NCBI RefSeq assembly: GCF_913777995.1
Contig: NZ_CAJYVE010000004.1
Span: forward strand, 1 to 64,000
Source: an uncultured Pseudomonas sp.
Lineage (GTDB): Bacteria > Pseudomonadota > Gammaproteobacteria > Pseudomonadales > Pseudomonadaceae
DNA: 64,000 nt
Reading direction: 5' to 3'
Positions 39,120-47,105 of the stretch are shown here, one piece after another. How positions within the stretch are numbered: position 1 is the stretch's first letter; the number at the start of each line of letters is the position of its first letter. Under the pieces are notes generated by a model, which was not told the DNA's origin, did not search any database, and saw only the letters and a program-made list of their open reading frames with translations. The position numbers were made by a program, and so were the translations under genes.

Positions 39120-39833
39120 ATGTCGTTACGCATCTGCATTCTGGAAACCGACATTCTGCGCCCCGAACTGGTCGACCCCTACCGCGGCTACGGGCACATG
39201 TTCGAAGTGCTGTTCTCGGGGCAACCCATCGAGGCGCAGTTCGTCATCCATAACGTCATGCAGGGCGACTACCCGGACGACTCGGAGCGCTTCGATGCCT
39301 ATCTGGTCACCGGCAGCAAGGCCGACTCGTTTGGCAGTGATCCTTGGATCCAGGTGCTCAAGACCTACCTGCTGGGCCTCTACCAGCGTGGTGAGAAACT
39401 GCTGGGCATCTGTTTTGGTCATCAACTGCTGGCCTTGCTGCTGGGCGGCAAGACCGAGCGTGCGACGCAGGGCTGGGGCGTAGGCATTCACCATTACCGG
39501 ATCGAGCGCTCCGCACCCTGGATGTCACCAGGCCTGGAAACCATGACCCTGTTGATCAGCCATCAGGACCAGGTGACCCGCCTGCCGGAAAACGCCACGG
39601 TCATCGCCTCCAGCGATTTCTGCCGTTACGCGGCCTACCACATCGACGACCAGGTGCTGTGCTTCCAAGGGCATCCGGAGTTCATTCACGACTACTCCAA
39701 GGCGCTGATGCACATTCGTCAGGAGTCGCTGGGCAAGGAACTCTATGAAAGGGCCCTGTCGGGCCTGGGTCACGACCATCACGGTCGCGTGGTGGGCGAG
39801 TGGATGCTGCGTTTCGTGGCGCAATCGGCCTGA
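39120..39833 (+). CDS. Class I glutamine amidotransferase-like protein
   Basis: A 237-residue stand-alone GATase1 domain. The catalytic triad is visible: Cys in KLLGICFGHQLLALLLGG near residue 100, His and Glu in LCFQGHPEFIHDYS near 183. The family (YfeJ/gamma-glutamyl hydrolase-like) releases ammonia from glutamine or splits gamma-glutamyl bonds; no synthetase partner is adjacent. The start MSLRICILETDIL fits the family. It has its own promoter by position and is followed by REP elements. Confidence 0.88.
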   Translation: MSLRICILETDILRPELVDPYRGYGHMFEVLFSGQPIEAQFVIHNVMQGDYPDDSERFDAYLVTGSKADSFGSDPWIQVLKTYLLGLYQRGEKLLGICFGHQLLALLLGGKTERATQGWGVGIHHYRIERSAPWMSPGLETMTLLISHQDQVTRLPENATVIASSDFCRYAAYHIDDQVLCFQGHPEFIHDYSKALMHIRQESLGKELYERALSGLGHDHHGRVVGEWMLRFVAQSA

Positions 39834-39865
39834 CGACCCTGCGCCGGGGCTGCCTCAGGCAGCTC

Positions 39866-39958
39866 GGTAGGAGCGGCTTTAGCTGCAAAATTGCCAGGAA
39901 GCTCAGCGCATCTGCTGTGAACATGCGGTCGTTTTGCGGCTAATGCCAATACTGGTCA
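39866..39958. repeat. REP/REPIN family A, degenerate
   Basis: The arms gagcggctttagctgcaaaa and ttttgcggctaatgcc are mutated relative to other copies, and the interior (cagcgcatctgctgtgaaca) is inverted. It is joined end to end with a family B element. Confidence 0.7.
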
Positions 39959-39968
39959 GTTCCGGCCG

Positions 39969-40054
39969 TGGGAGCGAGCTTGCTCGCGAAGGCGGCGTCA
40001 CGTTCACAGCAAACTCAGCGACTTTGCCAGCTTTTCTCGAGCAAGCTCGCTCCC
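39969..40054. repeat. REP/REPIN family B, inverted copy
   Basis: The arms gtgggagcgagcttgctcgcg and ctcgagcaagctcgctccc flank an interior that is the reverse complement of the copy at 5785-5873. The block ends just before the corA stop codon. Confidence 0.8.
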
Positions 40055-40073
40055 TTCAAAGCCGCAAAGCGTT

Positions 40074-41045
40074 CTACAGCCAGCCCGAACGCTTGAAGCT
40101 GGCAAACAGCCCGGCACAACCGCCGACGATGACCCCCAGCACGATGAAGTAGCCGTAGTGCCAGCTCAGCTCCGGCATGTTCTCGAAGTTCATTCCGTAG
40201 ATGCCCGCGATGGCCGTGGGGAAGGCCAGGATCGCCGCCCAGGCGGCGAATTTGCGCTGGATGAAACCCTGCCGTGAAGACTCCAGCAAAAGGCCGATCT
40301 CGATGGTCTGGCTGGCCAGGTCGCGCAGGTTGGCCAGGTCTTCCATCTGCCGCTTGACGTGGATTTCCACGTCGCGGAAGTACGGCCGCATGTTCTTGTC
40401 GATGAACGGGAAGCTGAGCTTCTGTAGTTCTTCACCCACTTCCACCATGGGCGCCAGGTAGCGCCACAGGCGCAGCAGGTCACGACGCAGGCCATGGATG
40501 CGCTGGATGTGCGCATCGCTCATGGCGCCGGCCAGCACGCTCTGCTCCAGCTCTTCGAGTTCGCAATGAATGGCCTCGGCCACCGGCTGGTAGTTCTCGG
40601 TGACGAAATCCAGCAGTGCATACAGGACGAAGTCCTCGCCGTGCGACAGCAGCAGCGGCCGGGCTTCGCAGCGTTGGCGTACGGCGCTGTAGGACTTGGA
40701 ATGGCCATTGCGCGACGTGATCACATAGCCCTTGCCGGCGAAGATATGGGTTTCGATGAACACCAGCTTGCCGGCCTCGCGCACCGGTGCATAGGTGACG
40801 ATGAACAGCGCGTCGCCGAAGGTTTCCAGCTTGGGCCGGCTGTGTACCTCAAGGGCATCCTCGATGGCCAGCTCGTGCAGGTTGAACTGCTTCTTGAGGC
40901 TGGCCAGTTCATGCGGGTCGGGCTGTTCCAGGCCGATCCAGACGAAGTGGCCCGGCTTGGCGGCCCAGGCTGCACCTTCTTCAAGGGTGATGTCGCTGAC
41001 TTTCCTGCCTGCGCTGTAAACCGCTGCTGCAACTACTCGGCCCAT
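40074..41045 (-). CDS. corA: CorA family Mg2+/Co2+ transporter
   Basis: A 323-residue channel subunit: a large cytoplasmic N-terminal domain with long helices, then two C-terminal membrane helices. The signature GIYGMNFENMPEL ends the first helix (residues about 285-298), with the GMN selectivity motif intact. It would form a homopentamer in the inner membrane. The ATG at 41045 (MGRVVAAAVYSAG) is preferred to one 60 bases upstream that adds a Pro-rich stretch. Genes on this strand continue with a crotonase 99 bases upstream. Confidence 0.92.
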   Translation of the reverse strand: MGRVVAAAVYSAGRKVSDITLEEGAAWAAKPGHFVWIGLEQPDPHELASLKKQFNLHELAIEDALEVHSRPKLETFGDALFIVTYAPVREAGKLVFIETHIFAGKGYVITSRNGHSKSYSAVRQRCEARPLLLSHGEDFVLYALLDFVTENYQPVAEAIHCELEELEQSVLAGAMSDAHIQRIHGLRRDLLRLWRYLAPMVEVGEELQKLSFPFIDKNMRPYFRDVEIHVKRQMEDLANLRDLASQTIEIGLLLESSRQGFIQRKFAAWAAILAFPTAIAGIYGMNFENMPELSWHYGYFIVLGVIVGGCAGLFASFKRSGWL

Positions 41046-41144
41046 GTCGGTATCGCTTCTTTCGCAAGGATGCTGGAGAGGAGGCGGCGCGGGGCGTGGC
41101 CGCACGCCGGTTGTTCAGAGTATGGCTGGGGCCAGGAGTTCGTT

Positions 41145-41834
41145 TCAGGCCAGATGCTGGCGGTCCTGCTCGATGGCGGCGTCCAGGGTTTCGAGGAAGG
41201 CGCGGCGGGCCTTGAGCTTGGTCTGCCGATGGGCATTCATGTTGAGCTTCTTGAGGTTGCCGGCCACCTGGCGAGCGGTCTCCAGCAACTGCTCCGCGGC
41301 CACGACCTGATCGAGGAAGCCGGCGTCCCGCGCCGCTTCCGGGCTGAACATCTCGGCGTTGATCACCGCACGGTGGAAGGCTGACTTGCGCAGTCGGTCG
41401 CGGGCCAGCTCGATGCCCGCATGGTGCATGGTCATGCCGATCTGCACTTCGTTGAGGCCGATCTGGAAGGGGCCGGCGGCACCGATGCGGTAGTCCGCCG
41501 ACAGCAGCAGGAAGGCGCCCTTGGCCACCGCATGACCGGGACAGGCAACGATGACCGGGAAGGGGTGCGACAACAGGCGGCGGGCCAGGGTCGAACCCTG
41601 GGCAACCAGGGCGATGGCGGCCTCGGGGCCGGCGGTCATCACCTTGAGGTCGTAGCCGCCGGAGAGGATGCCCGGCTGGCCGGTGAGGATCACTACGGCT
41701 CGGTCTTTCTCGGCCTGATCCAGCGCGGCATTGAGCGCGTCGATCAGCGCCGGTGAGATGGCGTTGACCTTGCCGTTGCTGAGGGTCAGCGTGGCGATAC
41801 CGTCGTCGAACTGATAGGAGAGCAGGTCACTCAT
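41145..41834 (-). CDS. Crotonase-fold enoyl-CoA hydratase/isomerase-like protein
   Basis: A 229-residue crotonase superfamily enzyme. The oxyanion regions are LSGGYDLKVM near residue 58 and CPGHAVAKGAFLLLSADYRI near 98, and GLNEVQIGM follows. One expected catalytic glutamate position, after the second oxyanion loop, reads as Glu in NEVQIG. It acts on acyl-CoA thioesters; the substrate is unknown. It is probably co-oriented with, but not essential to, corA. Confidence 0.85.
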   Translation of the reverse strand: MSDLLSYQFDDGIATLTLSNGKVNAISPALIDALNAALDQAEKDRAVVILTGQPGILSGGYDLKVMTAGPEAAIALVAQGSTLARRLLSHPFPVIVACPGHAVAKGAFLLLSADYRIGAAGPFQIGLNEVQIGMTMHHAGIELARDRLRKSAFHRAVINAEMFSPEAARDAGFLDQVVAAEQLLETARQVAGNLKKLNMNAHRQTKLKARRAFLETLDAAIEQDRQHLA

Positions 41835-41946
41835 GGAACGGTTCCTTCTGGGCGTGATGGGCAGACGTTACGCATACCCCGCGCGCAGGTAAAGAACTGA
41901 CTCACGGGTCACCGAAGGCCCGGTCGGCCACGCCTGCAGCCGCGGG

Positions 41947-42240
41947 TCACAGCTGGATATCGTTGAACGAGCAATATTCTTCCCAGTCCATGCCCAGTGC
42001 TTCGGCAACCTGTCGGTGCGCCTCCAGGCGCATGGCCTGACGTTGCTCGGGAGACTCGGCGATCAGTTCGATGGCCAGTTCCCAGGGCTCGATACCCTGT
42101 TCCTCGGCGGCGTCCTCGAAGGCCCATTGCACCTGCTGCGCCTGCTCGCGTTCGCTCAGCGCGGCGATTTCATCCTTGAGGGTCGGGTGGTCGGCGAGGT
42201 AGCGGGCCAGGGCGGCTTGTTGCCAGTCGTTGAGGTTCAT
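41947..42240 (-). CDS. Conserved hypothetical protein, probably DUF6388
   Basis: A 97-residue acidic, helical cytoplasmic protein starting MNLNDWQQAALARYLADHP. The C-terminal LGMDWEEYCSFN and the middle ELAIELIAESPEQRQAMRLE resemble the DUF6388 family of Pseudomonas; this assignment is from memory of the motif. There is no signal peptide. Function unknown. Confidence 0.75.
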   Translation of the reverse strand: MNLNDWQQAALARYLADHPTLKDEIAALSEREQAQQVQWAFEDAAEEQGIEPWELAIELIAESPEQRQAMRLEAHRQVAEALGMDWEEYCSFNDIQL

Positions 42241-42279
42241 TCCAGGCGTCCTTCGGCTATTGGCTGGGCAAAGGCGCCA

Positions 42280-42741
42280 TTATGGGTTTCGCAGGCTGCC
42301 TGGCAAGCCCGGCGGGATCGCCGCACCGGTTGCGGCGGCCCTGCGCAGCGCTTCGGCAAAGGATGACTGGCCGGCCGAGGGATCGAAGCAGCCACTTTCG
42401 TAGAAAGGGCTGACGCATTGCGAGGCGACCGTAGGAGGCGGCAGGCGGCTGACCTGCAGCTTCTTGTAGTTCTCGCCTTCGATGACCTTGACGTTGGCCT
42501 TGCCAGGAATCTGCAGGTTCTTGATCGCCCGCTGGTAGACCTCTTGGATGTGCTCGCGCGGGATATCCGGCGTCGCCAATGGCGGGCCGCCGCGCTGCAC
42601 GGTGGTTTCGCCCTTGCCGGGTTCGCAGGGGACCGCGGCGAAGCTCACATGACCTTCGGCAGAGGTGCATTTGTAGATATCGGCGCAGGCGGGCAGGGCG
42701 GTGGCCAGCAGGCAGATGGCCAGAAACGAATGACGTGACAT
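42280..42741 (-). CDS. DUF4124-type secreted protein
   Basis: A 153-residue protein with signal peptide MSRHSFLAICLLATALPACA. The DUF4124 motif DIYKCTSAEGHVSFAAVPC follows directly. The rest is Pro-rich with two more cysteines (SQCVSPFYESGCF). It is likely periplasmic with disulfides. The start at 42741 was chosen for the signal peptide. Function of the family is unknown. Confidence 0.82.
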   Translation of the reverse strand: MSRHSFLAICLLATALPACADIYKCTSAEGHVSFAAVPCEPGKGETTVQRGGPPLATPDIPREHIQEVYQRAIKNLQIPGKANVKVIEGENYKKLQVSRLPPPTVASQCVSPFYESGCFDPSAGQSSFAEALRRAAATGAAIPPGLPGSLRNP

Positions 42742-42880
42742 GAATTCCCTCCGTGGATGGCGCAAGGCTAGCACTGGGCGCAAGTGCCAGACAACGGCCT
42801 ACCGTTCGTCCATCCGGGGTGCACCTTCATGACCCGGGCGGCTCACAGTCTTACAACGCCCATCATGTTGCGGAGGTTGC

Positions 42881-43045
42881 ATGTCTGCTCGAACCCCTGA
42901 TACCCACAAGCCTGACGACCTGGATTTCGATCATGAGTCGCCAGACCTCGAAGACCCGCAGGTCGACCCGCCGGCACCTGCCGATGCGCCGAACGATCGC
43001 CAGCCCAAGGACGACTATCCGCCCTACGACACGCCAGAACGCTGA
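42881..43045 (+). CDS. Small acidic, Pro/Asp-rich protein
   Basis: A 54-residue protein starting MSARTPDTHKPDDLDFDHES and ending KDDYPPYDTPER. GGAGG lies 6 bases before the ATG, a strong site. More than half of the residues are Asp, Glu or Pro, so the chain is probably disordered. It is convergent with the cytochrome c gene, with stops 3 bases apart. Function not recognised. Confidence 0.7.
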   Translation: MSARTPDTHKPDDLDFDHESPDLEDPQVDPPAPADAPNDRQPKDDYPPYDTPER

Positions 43046-43048
43046 GGG

Positions 43049-43420
43049 TCAGGGGTTGGCCTGCAGGTACTCCAGCAGGTCTTCCATGCGCTGGTCATTG
43101 CCCAGCCACCAGAGTTTCATGCGCGTATCGGGCACCATGCCGCTGGGGTCCTTGACGAAACGGGCGATGTTCTCACGGGTCCAGACGATCCCGGAGTTAA
43201 GCATCGCCTCGGTGTACTTGTAGTCGTCGGTGTGCCCCGCCTGGCGGCCAATGACGCCATTGAGCTGGGGGCCGAACGCCGCCCGTGCATAGGGGCCGAT
43301 CTTGTGGCAGCCCGAGCACAGTTTGGTGAATACCGCCTTGCCGGCTTCGGCATCGCCGGCAGCCTGGGCAAGGCCCACAGGCAACAGCATCAGCAGGATG
43401 AGTAAGCAATTCTTGATCAT
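43049..43420 (-). CDS. Class I c-type cytochrome
   Basis: A 123-residue periplasmic cytochrome with signal peptide MIKNCLLILLMLLPVGLAQA. One haem attachment motif (KLCSGCHKIGPYARAAFGPQ, CSGCH) near residue 38 and the distal Met in VPDTRMKLWWLGN near 100 give His/Met ligation. The size and the NGVIGRQAG segment fit the c2/c550 type. The electron partner is unknown; no oxidase or dehydrogenase is adjacent. Confidence 0.9.
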   Translation of the reverse strand: MIKNCLLILLMLLPVGLAQAAGDAEAGKAVFTKLCSGCHKIGPYARAAFGPQLNGVIGRQAGHTDDYKYTEAMLNSGIVWTRENIARFVKDPSGMVPDTRMKLWWLGNDQRMEDLLEYLQANP

Positions 43421-43497
43421 GGCATCCGGACAGCCCTTGGCATCAGGCCGAGGATGCTACCCCAGGCGCAGCACCAGGAAAACTTCGGTGATGCCGC

Positions 43498-43734
43498 TTA
43501 CTTGCGCATGACCGGGTGGCCGAGAGGCGTTGCGGATCGCCAGTGCTTACCGTCCTTGTTCATCGTCCATGGGTTGAAGAACGCTCGCTCCGGCAGGGGT
43601 TCGCTGAACGGGCGACAGCCCAGGCGCTGACGCTCGGCACGGCGCCAGGCTCGATGCCAGTGGGCCTTGTCCCAGGCTTCGGAAGTCGCAGAGGTGATGG
43701 GAAAGATCGGCGTGTGGCGCAGGCTTCGGCTCAT
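43498..43734 (-). CDS. Conserved hypothetical protein
   Basis: A 78-residue basic, Trp/Arg-rich protein (AWDKAHWHRAWRRAERQRLG) starting MSRSLRHTPIFPITSATSEA. It has no signal peptide or membrane helix. The basic helix could bind nucleic acid, which is only a guess. An upstream ATG at 43797 would add 21 residues without a better ribosome site. Confidence 0.65.
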   Translation of the reverse strand: MSRSLRHTPIFPITSATSEAWDKAHWHRAWRRAERQRLGCRPFSEPLPERAFFNPWTMNKDGKHWRSATPLGHPVMRK

Positions 43735-43847
43735 GGCGGTTTCCAGGTGCTGGAGCGCGCCAGTCGCGCACTCGCCCCGAACCAAGCGGAGCCGCACAGG
43801 TTAACAAAGCGCCTGCCGCCCGGCCACGCCAGCGCGACCTGCGGCGA

Positions 43848-44111
43848 TCAGAGGTCTTTCTTGACTTCTTTGTCGACATGCTTGTCGGCCTTGTGACGCT
43901 CGTCATCGGCGTGCCTGGCACCTTTGTCCACTTCGCTGGCATCGTGCTTCACGCCCTTGTCGACTTCCTTGGCGTCATGATCCGCGCCCTTGTCCAGCTC
44001 GCGGTTATCGTGGCGTACGCCTTTTTCCAGTTCGTTTTCGGCAATGGCCACCGAGGGCAGCGCGGCGGCCAATACGAACACCGCCAGCAGGGATATGACC
44101 GATCTGCGCAT
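43848..44111 (-). CDS. Secreted 11-residue-repeat protein
   Basis: An 87-residue protein with signal peptide (MRRSVISLLAVFVLAAALPS, cleavage near residue 24). Residues 27-81 form five 11-residue repeats of pattern E-(L/V)-(D/E)-K-G-x-x-H-D-x-x, for example ELDKGADHDAK and EVDKGVKHDAS. The pattern is very polar, consistent with an extended amphipathic helix resembling LEA-like stress proteins. It is likely periplasmic. No function is known. Confidence 0.8.
   Translation of the reverse strand: MRRSVISLLAVFVLAAALPSVAIAENELEKGVRHDNRELDKGADHDAKEVDKGVKHDASEVDKGARHADDERHKADKHVDKEVKKDL
43866..44033. repeat. Tandem 33-base coding repeat
   Basis: Five diverged 33-base units encode the 11-residue repeats of the secreted protein. 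The most similar units share stretches such as ccttgtccacttc and cacgcccttgtcgac. Diverged third positions show that the repeat is maintained at protein level. Confidence 0.75.
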
Positions 44112-44190
44112 GATCTACTCCTTGTCTCGACTGCCGGCCCGTCGCGGGCCGCTCCGAATTCACCCTAGATCAGATTTCTAAACCGAACGG

Positions 44191-46017
44191 TCATTTCGTC
44201 GGAATGCGGGCTCTGGAGTAATAAAGACGCTGGTTTTCCCCGGTTTCCAGAAAAGCTGCGGCGTTCTGCATGTCCGGCAGACCAGGCAGCAAGGTTTGCT
44301 CCAGAGAGGGCGGCGCGGCGACCTGCAGGCGACCTGTTATATGCAGCAGGTACAGGTGTTCATCGCTCAGCCCCTGCAGTTGCGCGGCCAGGAACTCGCC
44401 TGGCAGCCAGGTCACCTCGCCGCTGGCGGCATCCAGCAATGCCAGCCGGTGGGGCGCCGCTGGCGGCGGGGCATAGGCCACCAGGGCGACCTGTTGGCCT
44501 TTGGGGCTGATCCGATGGTCGAGCAGCCATTCACCGGGCAGCGCCTGGCTCCCCAGATAACAGCGATACACCGGCCAGGACAGGGCTTCGTCCACGTAGA
44601 GACGCTGCCACTCCAGGCGTTGTCCGCCCGCCAGGGGCGCGCTCTGCACTCGTTCCTGAGTCGGCTCGTGCAGCGAGGCGCGCTGAATGATTCGCGGTTG
44701 TTCGAACACCTTGCCGTCGATTTCCAAGGCGCTGGCAGTCAGGCCGCTCAGCGTGCCTTGCTCATCATCGGCGAGGTAGGGTTGCATGAGTTCCCATTCG
44801 AGGTATAGGGAGTTGCGGTCCAGCTGTGCGGCGCCGTATGTCAGCGCGCGTGGCATGTAGTCGGCAAGATCGGTCAGTGGCGGCAGGCGTCTCCACTCGC
44901 GGTCCCAGACCCACCAGTGGCTCTGCCGATCATCGCCCTGGCTGGCCAGGCAGGCCAGGGCAAGGCCGTCGGCGCGCCAGGCCACCTTGGGGAACTGCAT
45001 GGACAGGCGCAGACCACTGGGCTGCCCGTCGACGCTGATCTGCGCCTCCGGGTACCACAACGGATCCAGCGGATTCTCCAGCACGGTGAGGTCATCCGGT
45101 ATGCATGGGCGCCAGGTGAACGACGGGCCACCAGCCTGCGGTGGTGCAGGAAAGGCCTGTTCCTGGCGCTGCTGCAGGTATTGCCACTGGTCGTTGGCGA
45201 TTTTCAGGCCCGCCACTTCATGCATCTCGTGGGTCTGGCCGTGGGCGATAAGCTCGTCGATCTGCGCCGCCCAGGCGCTGTCGTCGGTCAGCGGGCTCTG
45301 CCGTCCGATAATGGTGGTGTCGCTGACTTCGTCGATCTCCCAGAAGCGACTCTGTACGTCGCAGACATGCAGCAGGCCGAGCTGCCGGTCGAGAATCAGC
45401 AGCGGCCAGTCCGTGCGCGACGGCGCAGGGGTCACGAAGTAGCGCCCGTCCGGGGAGAAGGCGGTGGAGGCTCCGCCGCCGTTGATCACGCTGCCGTCCG
45501 GCAGCAGGTAGTCGCACACCGCCGGCCCGCCCATGACGAACTCGCTGCACTGCATTACGCGCACCGCTTCACCTTGCGGTGTCACCGGCGCTGGCCCACT
45601 CCAAGCGCTGGTGCCCGGCCTGGCGGTGGAGCGCGTGCGGGTCAGGCCCGGGCCTTGCGGTGGTGTCTTGAAGGTCAGCCCCGCCAGCCGCTTCCAGCCT
45701 TCATGCACCAGCAGCAGGACCACGAAGCACAGCACCCCGGCCAGCGTGCCGGCCAGCCCCGGCGACACCAGGGTGGCAACCAGCGCACTCAACCCCAGGC
45801 AACCACCCAGCACCCACACGAAAGTGCCGTTCACCTCGCCGGTGATGCGGTTCTCCAGCCACTCGGCCAAGTGCGCGCCCAGCCAGTAGGCCAGCACCAG
45901 CAGCGGCGGCAGGAAAAACGGAATGATGAACGGCACCACCAGCAGCGCCAGGTTGAACAGCAGTTTGACGATCAGGACGAGCAGCGAGTCGTCATCCTTA
46001 TAGGGGCGTTCGAGCAT
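44191..46017 (-). CDS. Large membrane-anchored protein with propeller-like C-terminal part
   Basis: A 608-residue protein. Residues about 12-115 carry three or four membrane helices ([36 protein letters not shown]-like region, [17 protein letters not shown]). The remaining 480 residues are beta-rich with repeated blade-like starts ([43 protein letters not shown]), as in WD40/TolB-like propellers. The soluble domain probably faces the cytoplasm if the helix count is even. The family is not recognised. It stands alone upstream of the tRNA on the minus strand. Confidence 0.8.
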   Translation of the reverse strand: MLERPYKDDDSLLVLIVKLLFNLALLVVPFIIPFFLPPLLVLAYWLGAHLAEWLENRITGEVNGTFVWVLGGCLGLSALVATLVSPGLAGTLAGVLCFVVLLLVHEGWKRLAGLTFKTPPQGPGLTRTRSTARPGTSAWSGPAPVTPQGEAVRVMQCSEFVMGGPAVCDYLLPDGSVINGGGASTAFSPDGRYFVTPAPSRTDWPLLILDRQLGLLHVCDVQSRFWEIDEVSDTTIIGRQSPLTDDSAWAAQIDELIAHGQTHEMHEVAGLKIANDQWQYLQQRQEQAFPAPPQAGGPSFTWRPCIPDDLTVLENPLDPLWYPEAQISVDGQPSGLRLSMQFPKVAWRADGLALACLASQGDDRQSHWWVWDREWRRLPPLTDLADYMPRALTYGAAQLDRNSLYLEWELMQPYLADDEQGTLSGLTASALEIDGKVFEQPRIIQRASLHEPTQERVQSAPLAGGQRLEWQRLYVDEALSWPVYRCYLGSQALPGEWLLDHRISPKGQQVALVAYAPPPAAPHRLALLDAASGEVTWLPGEFLAAQLQGLSDEHLYLLHITGRLQVAAPPSLEQTLLPGLPDMQNAAAFLETGENQRLYYSRARIPTK

Positions 46018-46131
46018 GGTGCAGGGGACCTTGTGCCCAGGGCAGGTGCATCCTCATCAAGAGATGCAAGATGCCCGGATCATAGCTGCGAGTGGGCCAG
46101 AGGCGGAAGCGTCGGGCTGCATGGGCATAAA

Positions 46132-46166
46132 CAAAAAGCCCCGGACTTTGCAGGCCGGGGCTTTTG
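46132..46166 (-). terminator. Terminator of the tRNA-Ser transcript
   Basis: The stem gccccgg/ccggggc (10-base loop) has A5 on the left and T4 on the right, so it works on both strands. It lies 14 bases past the encoded CCA of the tRNA on the minus strand. Confidence 0.85.
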
Positions 46167-46179
46167 TCTACATCGAATT

Positions 46180-46269
46180 TGGCGGTGAAAGAGGGATTCG
46201 AACCCTCGATACGATTTCTCGTATACACACTTTCCAGGCGTGCTCCTTAAACCACTCGGACATCTCACC
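46180..46269 (-). tRNA. tRNA-Ser(GGA)
   Basis: A 90-base type II tRNA including an encoded 3' CCA. The acceptor stem GGTGAGA pairs with TTTCACC. The anticodon stem CACGC/GTGTG encloses the loop CTGGAAA with anticodon GGA, reading UCC and UCU serine codons. A long variable arm (TATACGAGAAATCGTATC) and a T arm (GAGGG-TTCGAAT-CCCTC) are intact. A promoter and a terminator flank it, so it is a single-gene transcript. Confidence 0.97.
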
Positions 46270-46307
46270 GTAGCTCGTTTCGGACGTTGCGTCCGTCGAG
46301 GTGCGCT

Positions 46308-46336
46308 AATGTAGTCGAACGCTTTTTCTTATGCAA
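46308..46336 (-). promoter_or_regulatory. Sigma-70 promoter of tRNA-Ser
   Basis: On the minus strand, a TTGCAT -35 box (46331-46336) and a TACATT -10 box (46308-46313) are separated by exactly 17 bases. A GC-rich discriminator (agcgcacc) follows, as expected for a stringently controlled stable-RNA promoter. Confidence 0.75.
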
Positions 46337-46368
46337 ATGTTTTTTCAGATTTTTCATGCGCTTAAGCG

Positions 46369-46389
46369 AAAAAAGCGCTCGGCGGCGCT
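46369..46389 (-). terminator. Terminator overlapping the DUF3142 stop region
   Basis: On the minus strand, AGCGC-CGCCGA-GCGCT is followed by U6. The hairpin begins at the stop codon of the DUF3142 gene. Confidence 0.65.
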
Positions 46390-47105
46390 CAGCGGTTCTG
46401 CAGGAACACCACGTAGCCGCGGAACCAGGGGCTGTCGCTCAGAAAGTCGGGGGCCTGCCAATGGCCGTCCTGAATCAGGCCCACCTTGAATGGCAGGCCC
46501 AGGCGGCTCAGGCGGGGTAGGTAGGCGCCGTAGTCGGGGATGCTGTGGCGGCCCTGGTAGGTCTGTACCACCACTTCGTCGACCACGCCCTTGAGCTCGG
46601 CGATGGCGTTGGCGTCGGCGTGGCTGCTCCAGTCCAGCAGGCCGGTGATGCTCAGGCGGTAGTCGGCGGGCATGCGCTGGCGCAGGTCGTGCAGGAAACT
46701 GACGTATTCGTCCAGGTAGCGGGTACGCGCGTCGAAGTCGATCTGGATACCGACCACTGGGTTGCCTGCGGCCCGCCAGCGTTGCACCTGGGCGAACAGC
46801 TGGCGGTATACCGCTTCTGGCCAACGCAGGGTGTGGGCGCGGTAGACGATCCACAGTTCCGGCTGCGGCAGGCGGCTGACCGCCGGGCCTTGGGCGATGA
46901 AGTTGACCTGGCCGCTGCGTCGCGACTGGCTGACCTGGCCCTGCAGCAGGTACAGGGTCCTGGCCTCGGCTAGCACCGGTTGCCCTTCGACGCCGGCCCA
47001 GAGCCAGAAGGCATCGTAGTGGCGGGCGTCTACCGCTGCGGCTGCCGGCAAGGCGCCGAGCAGGCCGAACAGCGCCAGCCAGCGCCATACCCTCACGGAT
47101 TTCAC
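46389..47105 (-). CDS. DUF3142 family protein, exported
   Basis: A 238-residue protein with a signal peptide or anchor (VRVWRWLALFGLLGALPAAA). The mature part looks like a TIM-barrel, glycosidase-like fold: PELWIVYRAHTLRW, VVGIQIDFDARTRYLDEYV near residue 125, LSITGLLDWSSHADANAI and VVVQTYQGRHSIPDY. The IDFD segment resembles catalytic acid positions of sugar hydrolases, but activity is unproven. The GTG at 47105 overlaps the preceding stop (GTGA), so translation is coupled to the 723-aa gene. Confidence 0.82.
   Translation of the reverse strand: MKSVRVWRWLALFGLLGALPAAAAVDARHYDAFWLWAGVEGQPVLAEARTLYLLQGQVSQSRRSGQVNFIAQGPAVSRLPQPELWIVYRAHTLRWPEAVYRQLFAQVQRWRAAGNPVVGIQIDFDARTRYLDEYVSFLHDLRQRMPADYRLSITGLLDWSSHADANAIAELKGVVDEVVVQTYQGRHSIPDYGAYLPRLSRLGLPFKVGLIQDGHWQAPDFLSDSPWFRGYVVFLQNR

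Noticed and set aside
38873-39253. A plus-strand frame before the GATase gene
   Set aside because: No ribosome site, overlaps the start of the GATase gene in another frame, and the product is Arg/Cys-rich without domain features.
43866-44033. Tandem 33-base units as a CRISPR array
   Set aside because: The units are in frame, diverged at third positions, directly adjacent without spacers, and encode a regular peptide repeat.
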